Below the pieces are notes generated by a model. It had not been told where the DNA came from, did not search any database, and saw nothing but the letters and a program-made list of their open reading frames with translations. DNA of 64,000 nucleotides, taken from Cryptomeria japonica (taxonomy: Eukaryota > Streptophyta > Pinopsida > Cupressales > Cupressaceae). The position numbers and the translations under genes were made by a program. Shown here one piece after another: positions 60,419-64,000 of this stretch. Where the stretch lies: positions 811,491,069 to 811,555,068 of the forward strand of contig NC_081414.1 in NCBI RefSeq assembly GCF_030272615.1, written 5' to 3'. Positions within the stretch are counted from its first letter, which is position 1, and each line of letters begins with the position of its first letter.

Positions 60419-61214
60419 TGTTAGGAATCCCACAGATACTTAGAGGGGGGGGGTGAATCAGTATCTAACCGGTGAATAGAATTTCTTAACTTAAAACATG
60501 CAGAACATATTATAACAGTGTACCGGTATGCAAGAAATAATGCAATAAATAGAATCAAGAACATCCACATGAAAAGCACACCATAACACAAGGATTTAAT
60601 GAGGAAACCAGGTGTGGGAAAAACCTCGGTGGGATTTGTGACCCATGATATTCACTCACTGGACAATAAGAGAATATTACTTACAATAGGGGCCTGCACA
60701 TGTAGGAAGGCCAATTGCCTAGAGCTCACTGCTCAATGGGAAGTCTCACTGACTTACAATGAGGATTATACAAATCCAATATCTTGTACTACTTTACAAT
60801 AGCATCTATAATGCTTGATCCAGTACCAGTTGCTGCTCTGCTTCTTACATAAACCCTTAGCCTATATTTTGCATAATAGGTCTGCCTAATATTTTTCTTT
60901 ATCACTTACATCTCTCATACCAAATGTCTACAATGATCTCTTTTATATATAAGAGTCATTTTACAATTTGCCAAGTCGGCTTACAAGATTTTACAATAAT
61001 AAACAAAATATAATATAACAAAATCATGTCGGCCTCTGTGCCGGTATACTTCCTTTCTTCTATGTTGGTGTCAGTGTCCTAAGTGCCGGTGTAGAGTGTG
61101 ATCTACTGATGCTGATATAATGCCTTTACCGGTGCCATAGGATTGCAAGGTTTCCATCAATGACAAAACCTTCAATCACATACAATGTCTCATTGGAGTG
61201 TGGATATGCCAACA
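60419..61214 (-). mobile_element. E4 5' LTR (796 bp)
   Basis: Plus strand TGTTAGGAATCCC to GGATATGCCAACA. Full-length partner of 54594-55387. Confidence 0.93.
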
Positions 61215-61219
61215 CACTC

Positions 61220-63499
61220 TGCCGATGAGACACCTTCTTTGCTACACCGGTTCACCTCTCTCTGCTACTGCTTTACTAGTTTACACTCTACTGGATACCT
61301 TTCTCTACATCTACTTTGTCAGATCTCTCCTTCACTGTTCTGAAATTCAGCACCCTCTATTGTCTTCCTGTCAGAACAAGCACCTACCGATTATCTTCTA
61401 TGTTCCAATGTAGCTACTTGACCGGTTGCTCAAACCATACCGGTTAAACCCTCTATTAAAACCTATCACCAGTTTAACCTTCACTCACTTAGTCACTATT
61501 ATCTTTTTCTATTTTCACTCTAACTGATCTAACTCTCTCATGCAACATCTTTATCCCCTTCCATTCGACAATACTTAACAATATCTTTGGCTTGCATATT
61601 TATAGCCTAGTCTTCCCACCAGAAGACACATTCAAACATAGCACCTTAAGGTTTTCTCCACTAATTATGAGGCACATTGAATCCAATCAAATCTAATCAG
61701 ATCATAAATCAGAGATGTCTGCCTGCACATATCCACCATTTTTGTGCCTTCCAGAAAATGCTTTCTATGTTTGGCATTCTGCATTCAATTTGTCAGTTCA
61801 TCCCTTAGTCAAATGCCATAAATAGCTTAGTTGTTTCCTTTGCCAGCCTGACCTTCACAATCAATCTGTCCTGGATCTCGAGCCACAAACATCTGCCATG
61901 AATCCTTAAGCTTCATTGTCAATATTAATGTATGACCAATCACCAACTACCTCATTGACCATACTTCACCAACATGTGCATGTTCCATCCGCCAATTCAT
62001 GTATGTTTGCCACTTCATCTCCACGTGGTATCACTATCGGTATCCACCTCTGCTCATTGAGTTGATGCATGCTTAGTCACTAACCACACACTTAACTGGT
62101 ATACACCTACTGCTCCACTAAACCTGTCGACACAAATCATCTTGTCAGTTAACCTTCTATCCAATAATTTCTTGGTCTTGCTGGTGTTGTACCTTTGCCT
62201 GGTCATCGAAACATACCGGTTCACTGCATGTATCATGTTCATCATCAGTTGATGAGGGCCTTTTTTTTCTACATGTCTTTGCATTCTGATCACCACCTAG
62301 ATGACTCCATGTCATCATTCTCCAACATAAAACACTGATGCAACACATTTTTCAATCTGCATTATGATAACTTGATGATTGCAACTACAGACCTCATCTT
62401 CTCCTTACTAGGTCTCTCATTTGTCGGTTTGCCAAGATGGAAAACTCATCAATTCAACTCTCCTTCTCAGTCCCAGTAGAACACTCAACTGGTTAGCACT
62501 CTTGCTAACCTACCTTATGCATATCTTCATCAGATGGAAAGTCTTCTACATCTACATCTTGTCCATATTACTAGTGGACCTACATACCGGTAAACACTCT
62601 TGATGACACCATGTCATCAACCTTCAACAAACTCCATCTTTAATCCAGCCATTTTCCTCTGTCTATATCTTCTAAGCCTTTCCTTCTTCCTGATCAACTC
62701 AAACCATATCTCCACTGGTTTATCAAAGTGACAAACCCATCACTCTTCATCTTTACCGGAAACTCAACATGCCTTTTTTGTCATTCCACTGTATATTCTT
62801 GATCTCATGCACTTGAGGCATTCCTTTGATTCATCGGTAGATACAATGTGAGCCTTCAAGCACCTGCCTTTACCTCTTCTTCTTTATCTCATAGAACTAT
62901 GATGCACACTATGCATAATAGGATATAAGCTCCACTTACCGGTGGTAGTGATTCCTTGTCATCTGCATCCTGTAATGCACCCATGTGGCTTCCCTATTTT
63001 CGTAGCTTATCATCAAACAGACACACATGATCTTGTGTGGGCACATTCATTGTCAGTCATCCCTTTCACATGGTGATTGCATCTCTATCCAGTGGGAGTC
63101 CTGCATCTACACATCATACCGGTGATCTATACTTCCTTCTCCTCCTATGTTGATGTGATTTAGGTAACATTCTGCCTCTTCATCACAAACAATAGCTCAA
63201 GCACCTGCTCATTGTAAACACATCACTTACCAATTGATGTACTCTCCTTACCAGTGATACACTATATCAGTAACTTGTCCATTTCATTCACCCAAGTCAA
63301 ACACTAACTTATGTACCGATGACCTCAGTGATCATTCCTCTAAATGATATTCTCTTCCTTACCTTATCGATGTTCTGCAACACAAGGTGATATCAAAGAT
63401 ATCTCATCTTGTACTCATCCATGACAATGTTGTACATATATATCTTCTACTGGTAGTCATCCTATACCAGTTGACATCAATGAAAACACAATGCCAACA
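61220..63499 (-). mobile_element. E7 LTR, second part
   Basis: Continues the LTR interrupted by E4; 2.28 kb, giving an LTR of about 2.7 kb in all. Rich in ACCGGT/CCAGT words like the other LTRs of this group. No coding signal. Ends AATGCCAACA before a PPT complement. A further unrecognised insertion inside it cannot be excluded. Confidence 0.65.
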
Positions 63500-63513
63500 A
63501 TCTCCCCCTTTGG
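63500..63513 (-). other. E7 polypurine tract
   Basis: Complement ATCTCCCCCTTTGG beside the LTR end, with a second tract (TCTCCCCCTTTG) at 63643-63654, the same duplicated arrangement as in the other elements. Confidence 0.75.
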
Positions 63514-64000
63514 CATTGATGTCAACTCATTCAGTATCTGGCATACTACATAGTCTTTCTCCTCCTTTGTGTTATCCAAATCGTCCCCTTTGTATAATCA
63601 TGGATTCTCACACATGTAGTATGCGGTATACTACAGAATATTTCTCCCCCTTTGACAAAAATGGCAAAGGGCATTGTGAGGATATCATTCCTCCTTGTAT
63701 TTATTGGTAAGTGATAGAATTATTTCTCCCTCTTTATCTTCATCAGATGCATCACCTCCTTTGATACCACTTGTTACATCTTCTCAAGTCACAACAGTTG
63801 AGATGAAGGACTCAGCCATCAACTGACACCAATTGAGTATGCAAATATGATAATGTTTGTTAAAGCACTCAATTGTAGAAAGATGTGTTAGTGAATACTA
63901 CTTACCTACTGGTCAAACTGCATCACCTCTGGTTTGATCCCAAATTTCTTTATAATCAAATGTCATTGAACTATGAATACAACCAGCCAAATAAAAAGTA
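63514..64000 (-). other. 3' non-coding interior of E7
   Basis: Region between the PPT and the first gene of E7, truncated by the window edge. No open frame is recognisable. Confidence 0.5.

Larger units (their letters stand above)
54594..61214 (-). mobile_element. E4: non-autonomous LTR retrotransposon, two-ORF type
   Basis: Minus strand: 3' LTR 54594-55387, PPT 55388-55401, ORF2 55584-58886, ORF1 59253-60347, PBS 60404-60418, 5' LTR 60419-61214. TSD CACTC is exact (54589-54593, 61215-61219). By eye the LTRs differ at about 47 of 795 positions (about 94% identity), mostly transitions, so it is younger than E1. It carries gag-like ORF1 and ORF2 but no protease, integrase, RT or RNase H, and there is no room for them. 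Confidence 0.92.
54153..64000 (-). mobile_element. E7: minus-strand LTR element, partial, carrying nested E4
   Basis: LTR begins TGTTAGACACAATGC at 54153 with the usual CTGAGAGGGAGGTGAATTAG (complement of the LTR tail), is interrupted by E4, and ends ATGCCAACA at 63499 before the PPT complement. The remaining 500 bp is interior. The rest of the element lies outside the window, so its family and coding capacity are unknown. Confidence 0.75.

Noticed and set aside
54594-61214. E4 as a captured host gene cluster
   Set aside because: Exact TSD, LTR pair, PBS and PPT show a retroelement; ORF2 could still be of host origin, but nothing in the sequence proves it.

Overview
The window is intergenic DNA from a large, repeat-rich plant genome. 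I see no host gene, rRNA, tRNA or CRISPR. The evidence is plant-type Ty1/copia polyproteins, initiator-methionine-tRNA primer sites (TTGGTATCARAGC), LTRs with TGTTGG starts, a Ty3/gypsy gag-protease relic and very long LTRs. The giant LTRs and dense nesting suggest a gymnosperm, but that is inference. Almost every base can be assigned to nested LTR retrotransposons. I resolved the nesting from LTR pairs, target-site duplications (TSDs), primer-binding sites (PBS) and polypurine tracts (PPT).

Layout. Positions 1-2886 look like non-coding interior of a minus-strand element (E0). Its PBS lies at 2887-2900 and its 5' LTR appears to run from 2901 to 42895, a roughly 4.9-kb LTR swollen to 40 kb. 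The swelling comes from an internal tandem duplication of about 3 kb and three independent insertions: E1 (4656-11268, minus), E2 (14086-31308, plus) and E8 (33603-41831, minus). E2 carries copia element E3 (20068-31052, plus) in its 3' LTR. E3 carries a 4.3-kb solo-LTR-like insertion (24558-28852) inside its reverse-transcriptase gene. E8, an element with almost no interior, carries a 4.9-kb unclassified insertion (36886-41749) in one LTR.

To the right, a minus-strand Ty3/gypsy relic (E6, pieces at 42896-43797 and 52545-54152) is split by copia element E5 (43798-52544, plus). The 3' LTR of E5 contains a 1.1-kb solo LTR (51083-52207). From 54153 an LTR of another minus-strand element (E7) begins. 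It is interrupted by E4 (54594-61214, minus), resumes to 63499, and its interior runs off the window.

Three elements (E2, E3, E5) encode gag-protease-integrase-RT-RNase H, all broken by stops, frameshifts and active-site substitutions. E1 and E4 are the most interesting. Both are about 6.6 kb and have no protease, integrase or RT. They share two genes: a coiled-coil plus CCHC-knuckle gag-like ORF1 (intact in E4) and a long ORF2 (about 1,100 codons in E4) of unknown function. All seven elements of this type share the PBS, a conserved LTR box and a duplicated PPT. This suggests E1, E4 and E8 were mobilised in trans by copia relatives like E2, E3 and E5. Everything was read by eye; no homology search was run.
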